Assembly: GCA_902705865.1 (NCBI GenBank)
Contig: CACSIO010000012.1
Span: 434,001 to 498,000 of the forward strand
Origin: BD1-7 clade bacterium
Lineage (GTDB): Bacteria; Pseudomonadota; Gammaproteobacteria; Pseudomonadales; DT-91
Reading direction: 5' to 3'
DNA length: 64,000 nt
Shown here: one piece after another, positions 9,965 to 17,607 of the stretch
How the letters are laid out: every line of letters begins with the position of its first letter
Numbering within the stretch: the stretch's first letter is position 1
Position numbers and translations under genes: made by a program
The notes under the pieces: generated by a model
What the model saw: only the letters and a program-made list of their open reading frames with translations
Databases searched by the model: none
What the model was told of the DNA's origin: nothing

Positions 9965-10007
9965 TGATGGGTATTCGTTGGAGGTATCTATTGCCTCCTA
10001 CGCATCA
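9965..10007 (+). terminator. Long imperfect stem-loop after the zinc-ribbon gene
   Basis: The outer arms TGATGGGTA and TACGCATCA pair at 8 of 9 positions. After an asymmetric bulge the inner arms GGAGG and CCTCC close a 9-nt loop. The structure sits 18 bp after the stop of the zinc-ribbon gene and is followed by AAAATATTCT. It probably terminates the flotillin operon; the tail is A/T-rich rather than a clean T-run, so it may instead be a processing site. Confidence 0.5.
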
Positions 10008-10117
10008 AAATATTCTGCCTTTTAAGGCCTATGAAACTATCTGCAAACGGTTTTATCTAAGTCGGGCGGCAACTGTACTTTTAACAGTATTTTCATTGTA
10101 CCCGGCGGACCATTCCC

Positions 10118-10861
10118 GTGCTCACCATCAAAATTATCGCGGTTGTTCTGATTCTTCTCAGTACACTGATTGCGGGTTATATCCCGTTTCGGCAGCGGAT
10201 TCATGCACCCGATAATGTTGAATTTCCACGTGGTGAAGCGCTGGCTTGCGGGGTGTTTTTAGGGGTTGGCTTGATTCACATGCTAGGTGATGCCGCCAAT
10301 CAGTTTCAGGCCATTGGTAGCCGTTATCCTTGGGCATTCATGCTGGCAGGTTCGGCCTTTCTTTTGTTGTTATTAATGGAGCATATCGGCAGGGATTGTC
10401 ATGTCGATAAACGCTCGAATGTCGTCGTCTATTTGACGATGACGATCCTCTCATTACACAGTTTTTTAGCCGGAACGGCGTTAGGGTTTAGCGATATTTA
10501 CTCAGTGATGTTGCTGATTATTCTGGCGTTGCTGGTTCACAAATGGGCTGCTGGTTTTGCCTTGGCGATCAAAATCAATCAAAGCCGTCTGTCGACGCGC
10601 TGGGGGCTAGGGTTATTTTTGACGTTTGCACTGATGACGCCGATGGGTGTCTTGGTAGGTGCCTCGATATCTAGCAGTATGGCTGTATCGCCTTGGGTCG
10701 AGCCGACGTTTATTTCTCTGGCTGCCGGCACGTTCCTCTATCTCGGTACACTGCACGGCCTAGGGCAGGCCGTGCTTGTTGAAAAGTGCTGCAACCTCAA
10801 GAACTTCGGATTTGTCGTTCTTGGCTTTATGTTAATGGCATTGGTTGCAGTCTGGACGTGA
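10118..10861 (+). CDS. ZIP family divalent metal transporter
   Basis: A 247-residue polytopic membrane protein with about eight hydrophobic segments. The ZIP-family hallmarks are HSFLAGTALG in TM4 and HKWAAGFALA in TM5, which contain the metal-ligand histidines. A final AGTFLYLGTLHGLG segment matches the family's usual late helix. The TM5 motif HKW is the form seen in the ZIP1-3-like branch rather than the HEIPEG form of ZupT. The frame opens only at 10085, and the GTG at 10118 is the only reasonable start, with GGCGGA 9 nt upstream. It is convergent with mscS, leaving 18 bp between stops. Zinc or iron uptake is likely; the exact metal cannot be read from sequence. Confidence 0.85.
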   Translation: MLTIKIIAVVLILLSTLIAGYIPFRQRIHAPDNVEFPRGEALACGVFLGVGLIHMLGDAANQFQAIGSRYPWAFMLAGSAFLLLLLMEHIGRDCHVDKRSNVVVYLTMTILSLHSFLAGTALGFSDIYSVMLLIILALLVHKWAAGFALAIKINQSRLSTRWGLGLFLTFALMTPMGVLVGASISSSMAVSPWVEPTFISLAAGTFLYLGTLHGLGQAVLVEKCCNLKNFGFVVLGFMLMALVAVWT

Positions 10862-10879
10862 CCGTTAAATTCCGATCGC

Positions 10880-11722
10880 TTAGCTCGCAGCTGACGTGTT
10901 GTGTACGTGCAGATCCATCTGTGGGTACGGAATGCCGATATTTGCCTCATCAAGCGCGTTCTTGATGTTCTCCAGCAGATCAAAACGGGTCGCCCAGTAA
11001 TCGGGGGCATTCACCCAAGGACGAACGACAAAATTGATAGCGCTGTCGGCAAGCTCGGCCACTGCAATGGTTGTTTCCTGATCTTTTAAAATTCGTTCGT
11101 CGGCACCGACAATATCGCGTAGCAATTGTTTTACTTGTTTCAAATCCGCGTTGTATTCCACGCCAATAACCAAATCAATACGGCGGGTGGATTCTGCCGA
11201 ATAGTTGGTAATGGGATTATCCATGATGCTGCTGTTCGGCACCGTAATAATTTTGTTGTCGGGTGTTCGCATGCGTGTGTAGAAAATATTGATGTCGTCT
11301 ACCGTGCCGGATGTACCGCCAGCATCGACAAAATTGCCGATTTGTAGTGGCCGAAACAGCAACATCATGACGCCAGATGCAAAGTTAGACAGTGAGTTTT
11401 TTAACGCCAAGCCAATTGCCAAGCCTGCAGCACCGAGTATGGCGACTAGGGATGTGGTCTCAATACCCAATCGTGCGAGTGCGGCTAAAACAACAACAAT
11501 TAACAACACCGCATAACTGATATTACCGATAAAGCTGGTGAGTGTTTCATCGTGGTTCTGTTTCTTCATGAAACGTTCTAACAACTGCGTTGCGCGTCTA
11601 GCAAGCCAGCGGCCAATCAATAAGATGGCCAGTGCATAAACTACATTCAGCAGGTTACTGACACCGATGGTGCTCAAGTAGCCAGGCGCAATATTCATAA
11701 ATTGTTGGATGAAATTTTCCAT
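10880..11722 (-). CDS. mscS: Small-conductance mechanosensitive channel MscS
   Basis: A 280-residue protein of standard MscS length (the E. coli protein has 286). It has three hydrophobic segments. The pore helix is the Gly/Ala-rich AILGAAGLAIGLALKNSLSN, followed by FASGVMMLLFRPLQIGNFVD, which begins the beta domain. The cytoplasmic vestibule follows, with VPNSSIMDNPITNYS and a C-terminal alpha/beta domain. MscS opens under membrane tension and releases osmolytes on hypo-osmotic shock. AAGG lies 6 nt upstream of the ATG. It is transcribed alone, convergent with the ZIP gene and downstream of the atu operon in the same direction with a 92-bp gap. Confidence 0.93.
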   Translation of the reverse strand: MENFIQQFMNIAPGYLSTIGVSNLLNVVYALAILLIGRWLARRATQLLERFMKKQNHDETLTSFIGNISYAVLLIVVVLAALARLGIETTSLVAILGAAGLAIGLALKNSLSNFASGVMMLLFRPLQIGNFVDAGGTSGTVDDINIFYTRMRTPDNKIITVPNSSIMDNPITNYSAESTRRIDLVIGVEYNADLKQVKQLLRDIVGADERILKDQETTIAVAELADSAINFVVRPWVNAPDYWATRFDLLENIKNALDEANIGIPYPQMDLHVHNTSAAS

Positions 11723-11814
11723 GGAGGACCTTTTGCTTCCATTTGAGATGTTGCAAGGCCAAATGCTGTTGGCGTGCAGTATCGTTGAATTATTTTTGTG
11801 TATGAGTTGGAAAA

Positions 11815-13764
11815 CTAGCTGTCAGTTTTGTTATCGGATGGCGCAATCTCAGCCAGTAACATGCGTGCTTTGACCTGTTCTCCCTCTTTGCAATGCAGTG
11901 TCGACAATTGACCATCACACTGTGCTTTTAGAGGGTGCTCCATCTTCATGGCTTCAATAACAACAACCGGATCACCTTTGTGCACAGTATCGCCTTCACT
12001 GAATAAGCAAGCAACAACTAACCCATCCATTGAGGCGCGAACATCTGTAGAGCTGGCCGATGTTTTTTCTTTCTCGGCAAGAGTGACATCTGTGAAACAG
12101 AAGTTACCACGTGAACTGTTTAGCCAGCACTCGTTGTCTCGCAGCCATACAGTGAATGAACGTTTCAGCTTACCTTGGCTGAAGCTGAGTTTATTGCCAG
12201 ACAGCGAGGGGTTGTTAATTTCTACGGGTTTATCGAATACATTACATTCGACGCGGACATTATCGTCGAGATAGACAACGTGGCATTTCAAATCTTGCTC
12301 AGCGACGTTCACCGTGATGGATTTTGTACCTGGCGAGCGCGTTGTTTGCATACCGAATCCGGCCAGCACTATCGCCGCCAACGCTGTTGTTAATGCGGTG
12401 GGGTTTGGGTTAAGGCTGTCGGCTTGGGCCATGTGTTCTTCGATAAAGCCGGTTGTTGCTTGTCCGTCGATAAACGCCGTGTGATCGAGGATGTCTGTCA
12501 GAAACGCTCGATTATCACGGAAGCCTGCCAGAAAACTGGTTTGTAATAGCCTTACCAGTCGACGCCGCGCCTGTTCTCGGTTGTCGCCAAAGGCAATCAG
12601 CTTTGCCAGCATGGGGTCGTAAAATGGACTAATGTCGCTGCCGTTGACGATACCTGAATCGACACGTGTTCCCTCATCGATGGCGGGCTGCCAGCTGAGC
12701 AAGTTGCCCGTTTGCGGCAAGAAACCGCGGGCGGGGTCTTCGGCATAGAGCCTGACTTCGATGGCGTGCCCTTGCAGAGTGATGTCTTTCTGTTTGAGCC
12801 CCAGAGGTTGACCGGTAGCGACGTCGAGTTGCAGGGCGACAAGATCGAGGCCAGTGATGTGCTCGGTTACCGGGTGTTCGACTTGCAGCCGGGTATTCAT
12901 CTCAAGAAAATAGAAATTTTTGTCCGCGTCAACGAGGAATTCAACGGTTCCTGCACCGACATAACCACAGCTGTTCGCAGCAGCGACTGCGGATTCACCC
13001 ATGGCTGTACGTAAGGTTTCGTCAACAAAGGGGGAGGGTGCCTCTTCAACAACTTTCTGATGGCGGCGTTGTACTGAGCAATCACGTTCACCTAGGTAGA
13101 CACAGTGACCTTGTTTGTCGGCGAAGATCTGAATTTCAATATGTCGTGGGTTGATCAGAGCTTTTTCGATAATAAGTTCGCCGCTGCCAAAGCTGCTGGT
13201 GGCTTCTGATCGGGCTGAATCGATTTCGCTATCGAGTCGGGCTTCTTCGGTGACCAAACGCATGCCACGGCCACCGCCGCCGGCACTGGCTTTAACCATA
13301 ACCGGCAGGCCGATTTTCAATGCTTCAGCGATCAAGGCTTTGTTATTCTGATCGTCACCCTCGTATCCGGGAACACACGGTACGCCGGCGTTGATCATGG
13401 CGATTTTTGCTTGGCGTTTACTGCCCATCAGCTCGATGGCGTCAGCGCTGGGGCCGATAAAACACAAACCTGCGTCTTCACATGCTCTTGCAAACTGCGC
13501 GTTTTCTGACAAAAAACCATAACCTGGGTGGATCGCATCAGCGCCGCTGATTGCTGCAGCATTGAGAATTTTGTCAATGTTCAAATAACTATCGGAGATG
13601 TGTGAGAGACCGATATGCACGGCTTCATCAGCCATGGAGACATGCAGCGCTTCACTGTCTGCATCCGAATACACAGCAACGGCTTGGTACCCTTCGGCTT
13701 TGCAGGTGCGCATAATACGAACGGCGATTTCGCCGCGATTGGCGATCAGAATCTTTTTCAGCAT
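11815..13764 (-). CDS. atuF: Biotin-dependent acyl-CoA carboxylase alpha subunit, AtuF-like (geranyl-CoA carboxylase)
   Basis: A 649-residue subunit with an N-terminal biotin carboxylase (KILIANRGEIAVR at the start), an ATP-grasp glycine loop KASAGGGGRGMRLV near residue 160 and the EMNTRLQVEHPVTE metal/biotin-site motif. A C-terminal biotin carrier domain has EAMKM with the biotinylated Lys near residue 607. By itself it could be the alpha subunit of methylcrotonyl-, geranyl- or propionyl-CoA carboxylase. The adjacent AtuA-like and AtuC-like genes favour geranyl-CoA carboxylase, which carboxylates the gamma-methyl of geranyl-CoA in acyclic terpenoid degradation. It is the last gene of the operon, 99 bp after atuE. 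Confidence 0.85.
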   Translation of the reverse strand: MLKKILIANRGEIAVRIMRTCKAEGYQAVAVYSDADSEALHVSMADEAVHIGLSHISDSYLNIDKILNAAAISGADAIHPGYGFLSENAQFARACEDAGLCFIGPSADAIELMGSKRQAKIAMINAGVPCVPGYEGDDQNNKALIAEALKIGLPVMVKASAGGGGRGMRLVTEEARLDSEIDSARSEATSSFGSGELIIEKALINPRHIEIQIFADKQGHCVYLGERDCSVQRRHQKVVEEAPSPFVDETLRTAMGESAVAAANSCGYVGAGTVEFLVDADKNFYFLEMNTRLQVEHPVTEHITGLDLVALQLDVATGQPLGLKQKDITLQGHAIEVRLYAEDPARGFLPQTGNLLSWQPAIDEGTRVDSGIVNGSDISPFYDPMLAKLIAFGDNREQARRRLVRLLQTSFLAGFRDNRAFLTDILDHTAFIDGQATTGFIEEHMAQADSLNPNPTALTTALAAIVLAGFGMQTTRSPGTKSITVNVAEQDLKCHVVYLDDNVRVECNVFDKPVEINNPSLSGNKLSFSQGKLKRSFTVWLRDNECWLNSSRGNFCFTDVTLAEKEKTSASSTDVRASMDGLVVACLFSEGDTVHKGDPVVVIEAMKMEHPLKAQCDGQLSTLHCKEGEQVKARMLLAEIAPSDNKTDS

Positions 13765-13863
13765 GTTGGGGTTCCGTATTCTCCCGATGCGCTTGGTTAC
13801 GTGCTTTGCGATCTCTCTTCGAATTTGAGCGAAGGGTAGATTGCAGGATCTTTAGCGCTTACG

Positions 13864-14703
13864 TTAGTGGTGGCGTTCCTTGATGATTTGTTTGAAATTT
13901 TCCACCGGCTGTACCCAGGGTGCCGCGCGTTTTTCCATAAATGCCGCTGCGCCTTCGCGACCTTCGCCACTGGCTGCATCGGCAAAATCAATGGCGGCTT
14001 TATCGAGTATCTGATTCAAGGCGTCTAGGCCGCTGCTGTCTTGAACTTCGTGCAGTAATTGCTTGGTGGCGGCTGTTGCTTGAGGGGCACATTTCAATAC
14101 GGCATTGACGGCTTTTTCAACCTGTGCAACCTGGTCATCCAAGCTATGGCTGAGGTGATGGATAATTCCTATGTCCAGCGCTTCTTCTGCGTTAATACGC
14201 TCACCGAATAGCGCCAAGCGGCGCGCTTGAGTTAGACCAATACGCTTAACCACAAAAGGGGCGATTTGGGCCGGGATCAACCCGAGTGACGTTTCTGGTA
14301 AGGCGAAACGAGTACCGTGCATGGCAATGGCCAAATCACTGACGCAAGCTAAGCCAAAACCACCGCCCATTACTGCACCGTGCAAGCAACAAATTAATGG
14401 CATAGGTAATCTGTCAGCCGCCTGAATCATGTGCCCAAACGCGCGGTTGAGCTGTTGCAGGTAGTGATTATCGCCCTTAGCATTTTTGACGTCGTTGATG
14501 TCCGCACCGGCACAGAAGTTTTTACCAGCCCCTTCGAGTATTAAACACCGAAATGACCTTTCAACAAGCCACTCGAAACAGGTTGTCAATTCTTCAACCA
14601 TTTTGAGGCTCATGGCATTGGCGACGTCAGGACGGTTCAGCTTGATTGCACACCAGGGATGATGATCTTCGACCGTGATACAGGTAAACGCAGGTTGGTT
14701 CAT
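13864..14703 (-). CDS. atuE: Crotonase-family enoyl-CoA hydratase, AtuE-like
   Basis: A 279-residue crotonase-fold protein. Oxyanion-hole motifs are visible at GKNFCAGADI and HGAVMGGGFGLA, and the downstream DLAIA and LPETSLGLIPA segments match hydratases of this family. In the atu pathway AtuE hydrates the carboxylated product isohexenylglutaconyl-CoA; that assignment rests on context. I start it at ATG 14703, which overlaps the atuD stop as ATGA and has AGGA 9 nt upstream. A longer in-frame extension exists but has no such support. The overlap implies translational coupling with atuD. Confidence 0.82.
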   Translation of the reverse strand: MNQPAFTCITVEDHHPWCAIKLNRPDVANAMSLKMVEELTTCFEWLVERSFRCLILEGAGKNFCAGADINDVKNAKGDNHYLQQLNRAFGHMIQAADRLPMPLICCLHGAVMGGGFGLACVSDLAIAMHGTRFALPETSLGLIPAQIAPFVVKRIGLTQARRLALFGERINAEEALDIGIIHHLSHSLDDQVAQVEKAVNAVLKCAPQATAATKQLLHEVQDSSGLDALNQILDKAAIDFADAASGEGREGAAAFMEKRAAPWVQPVENFKQIIKERHH

Positions 14704-15860
14704 GATTTTTTCCTGGAGGGCAGTATGCCCATGGTTTTGCAAATGATATTGAGCATCACCTCGTCTGCACCGCCGCCGATCGAACCAAGGCGCATGTCGC
14801 GATAGTTACGCGACACGATGTTGTCCCACATAAAACCCATGCCACCCCAGTACTGCAGGCAGGCGTCGGTTACTTCGCGGGAGAGGCGGCCGGATTTGAG
14901 CTTCGCCATAGAGGCAAGACGGGTGACGTTTTCCCCCTCCAGATAGGCGTCGCAGGCGCGGTAGAGAAGACTACGCAGCGCTTCTACCTCAGTTTGTAGT
15001 TCGGCCATTCGAAAGTGGACAGCCTGGTTATCAAGCAAGGGCTTACCAAAGGCATCCCTTCCTCGGGTGTAGTCGATAGTGCTATCGATACAAAGCTCCA
15101 TGGATTTGATCGCCATAATGGCGATATACATGCGTTCTTCCTGAAACTGCAGCATTTGCAGCGTAAATCCGTCGCCTTCGTTGCCGATTAGGTTTCGCTG
15201 CGGAATACGTACATCTTCAAGAAATATCTGTGCGGTATCGGACGCGCGCATCCCTAATTTGTTGAGCTTGGGCGACAAGCTAATGCCTTTGGTATCTGTT
15301 GGCACTACGATGAGGGATTTATTGAGGTGCGGTTTGTCGTCTGATGTATTTGCGAGCAGGCAGATATAGTTTGCTTGTGTTGAGTTGGTGATCCACATCT
15401 TGGTGCCGTTGATGATGTAGTCGTCACCGTCTTTTCGTGCTTGGGTTTTAATGCCCGCAACGTCAGAACCTGCGCCTGGCTCACTAACACCGATACAAGC
15501 AACGCTATCACCAGCGATAGCAGGCGCCAGATATTCATTTTTGACGAAGTCACTGCCAAACCGAGCAATCGCGGGTGTTGCCATACATGTTTGAACGCCG
15601 ATGGCCATCGGCACACCGCCGCAATGGACGCGCCCTAGCTCTTCTGCCGCAGCCATTTCATAGGAGAAGTCTAACCCCATGCCGCCAGCTGACGTAGGTT
15701 TGCTGATACCGAGTAACCCTAAGTTGCCGAGCTTTTTGAATAAGCTTTTAGCGGGGAAGATGCCTTCAGCTTCCCATTCGTCAACGTAGGGATTGATTTC
15801 ATTATCCACAAAGTCACTAACGGTGCGTCTTAGTGCTTGATGTTCTTCAGTTTCTCGCAT
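14700..15860 (-). CDS. atuD: Acyl-CoA dehydrogenase, AtuD-like (citronellyl-CoA dehydrogenase)
   Basis: A 386-residue flavoprotein with the standard acyl-CoA dehydrogenase order. The N-terminal helical domain is followed by the middle-domain signature GVSEPGAGSDVAGI and KMWITNS, then a C-terminal helical domain with QYWGGMGFMWDNIVSRNYRD and IGGGADEVMLNII. In atu clusters this enzyme oxidises citronellyl-CoA to geranyl-CoA. The substrate is inferred from the neighbours, and related enzymes act on other branched acyl-CoAs. AGGAGG lies 5 nt before the ATG. It overlaps atuE by 4 nt and follows atuC by 136 bp. Confidence 0.85.
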   Translation of the reverse strand: MRETEEHQALRRTVSDFVDNEINPYVDEWEAEGIFPAKSLFKKLGNLGLLGISKPTSAGGMGLDFSYEMAAAEELGRVHCGGVPMAIGVQTCMATPAIARFGSDFVKNEYLAPAIAGDSVACIGVSEPGAGSDVAGIKTQARKDGDDYIINGTKMWITNSTQANYICLLANTSDDKPHLNKSLIVVPTDTKGISLSPKLNKLGMRASDTAQIFLEDVRIPQRNLIGNEGDGFTLQMLQFQEERMYIAIMAIKSMELCIDSTIDYTRGRDAFGKPLLDNQAVHFRMAELQTEVEALRSLLYRACDAYLEGENVTRLASMAKLKSGRLSREVTDACLQYWGGMGFMWDNIVSRNYRDMRLGSIGGGADEVMLNIICKTMGILPSRKKS

Positions 15861-15996
15861 GGGTGCCTCCTGCGATTATTGATCCTGTCGCTGCCTTGTA
15901 GTTGCTTTAGCCGCTCTATTTGCTATGTGCGTGCTCACAGCGCAAACATGATTGCTATGTCACCATTCGTTCGCGGTAACGGTATTCCATCAGCGA

Positions 15997-17607
15997 TTAA
16001 AACCGCGCCACACCAAAACTGCTGGGGCGGCGTTCAGTTTGTTTGGCACGCTCGCACACCTGTAGCAATTTGATGAGTATCCATCGGGTATCTGCAGGGT
16101 TGATTAATCCGTCGTCCCATTGATGGGCGCTACCGAACAGGGCTGTTGAGCCCTGATTGATTTTGTCTTCGGCGATTGTTTGAATTTGCTCAAGTTGATT
16201 TTGATCGGGGTCGATACCCATGCGTCGCTGTTTTTCTTCGGCGACAATTCGCAATACCATGCCAGCTTGGGTTCCACCCATCACGGCAGTGCGGCTGTTG
16301 GGCCAAGCCAGAATAAAATCCGGATTCAAACCGCGACCGCACATGGCGTAGTTACCTGCGCCGTATGAGCCACCAACCACGACCGAAATTTTGGGCATTT
16401 GGGTGTTGGCGACAGCCTGAATTAGCTTTGAACCATGTTTGATAATGCCGCTTTTCTCAGCTTCAGTACCGACCATAAACCCGGTGGTATTGTGCAAAAA
16501 CAACAGGGCGATATTGTTTTGGTCACATAGTTGAATAAATTGGGTCGCCTTATTCGCTCCGTTTGCAGTGATGGGGCCGTTGTTGCCGATAATACCGACG
16601 CGTACACCACCGATTTGGCAAAAGGTGCAGACCGTTTGATGGTCAAACTCTGGTTTGAAGTCGTTGCATTCAGAGCCATCGACAATACGCGTAATAATTT
16701 CATGTACGTCGTAGGGAGTTTTTGCGTCGTGCGGAACAACGCCGCACAGCTCTGCCGCAGGATAGAGGGGGTCATCATAAGCAGCATCAGGCGCCTGCCA
16801 GTTATCCTCGGGCAGCGATTGAACGACATTACGGGCGATGCGAATCCCATCTGCGTCGTCTTCAGCGAGAAAGTCCGCCGTGCCGGCTTCTGTTGCGTGC
16901 ATTTCTGCGCCGCCGAGTTGTTCGTCAGTGGCAACTTCACCGGTTGCAGCCAGTAGCAGAGGCGGGCCTGCGAGAAACATTTTTGCTTTGCCGCGAATAG
17001 CGATGATGACGTCTGAGAGGCCAGGCTGGTATGCGCCCCCAGCAGTCGCGTTGCCATGAACCACAGTGATTTGCGGTATACCATAAGCGCTAAGCCGCGC
17101 TTGATTGGCAAACGCCTCGCCGGCTGCAATAAAAACCTCGGTGGCGTAGTTCAGATTGGCGCCACCGCTCTCGGCCAGTGTGATGAGAGGAAGGTTTTTG
17201 TCGCGGGCAATCTGTTGAATACGGAGTGTTTTTTTCAATCCCGCCGGTGAGATGGTGCCACCTTTGATGGCGTAGTTGTTGACCTGAACGATGCACAGTC
17301 GACCGCAGACAGTGCCGATACCTGAGATTAATCCGCCGCCGGCCAAACTGCCATCTTGATCATCATCCATCATGTAGCCGGCTAGGCCGCACAATTCGAC
17401 AAAGTCACTGCCCGGATCTAGCAGCAGATTTAGCCGTTCTGAGGGTAATAGCTTGCCACGTTTGTGGTATTTCTCGCTGGCTTTAAGCTCGGTGTCGCGC
17501 ACCGTTTGTTTTACCGTGAGAAAGGCATCGAGATAATCTTGCATGGACTCACAGTTTGTATTGAAGCTATCTGATTGTGGATCAATCGCGGATTCAAAGG
17601 GTGTCAT
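15997..17607 (-). CDS. atuC: Acyl-CoA carboxylase beta subunit (carboxyltransferase), AtuC-like
   Basis: A 536-residue carboxyltransferase with both crotonase-like halves. The N-terminal half contains LITLAESGGANL, then EAFANQARLSAYGIPQITVV and HGNATAGGAYQPGLSD. The C-terminal half contains GVRVGIIGNNGPI, FLHNTTGFMVG and GGSYGAGNYAMCGR. The segment around EAFANQ lacks the FGRIFYNQ form with an aromatic residue that I recall for methylcrotonyl-CoA carboxylase. That fits a wider acyl pocket as in geranyl-CoA carboxylase, but only alignment would settle it. I start at ATG 17607, overlapping the atuA stop by 14 nt, with AAGGAG 13 nt upstream; the frame remains open further upstream inside atuA. 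Confidence 0.87.
   Translation of the reverse strand: MTPFESAIDPQSDSFNTNCESMQDYLDAFLTVKQTVRDTELKASEKYHKRGKLLPSERLNLLLDPGSDFVELCGLAGYMMDDDQDGSLAGGGLISGIGTVCGRLCIVQVNNYAIKGGTISPAGLKKTLRIQQIARDKNLPLITLAESGGANLNYATEVFIAAGEAFANQARLSAYGIPQITVVHGNATAGGAYQPGLSDVIIAIRGKAKMFLAGPPLLLAATGEVATDEQLGGAEMHATEAGTADFLAEDDADGIRIARNVVQSLPEDNWQAPDAAYDDPLYPAAELCGVVPHDAKTPYDVHEIITRIVDGSECNDFKPEFDHQTVCTFCQIGGVRVGIIGNNGPITANGANKATQFIQLCDQNNIALLFLHNTTGFMVGTEAEKSGIIKHGSKLIQAVANTQMPKISVVVGGSYGAGNYAMCGRGLNPDFILAWPNSRTAVMGGTQAGMVLRIVAEEKQRRMGIDPDQNQLEQIQTIAEDKINQGSTALFGSAHQWDDGLINPADTRWILIKLLQVCERAKQTERRPSSFGVARF

Noticed and set aside
9964-10215. Plus-strand open frame of 83 codons overlapping the start of the ZIP transporter gene
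   Set aside because: Unusual composition, overlaps a well-supported transporter gene in another frame and covers a stem-loop; no family resemblance.
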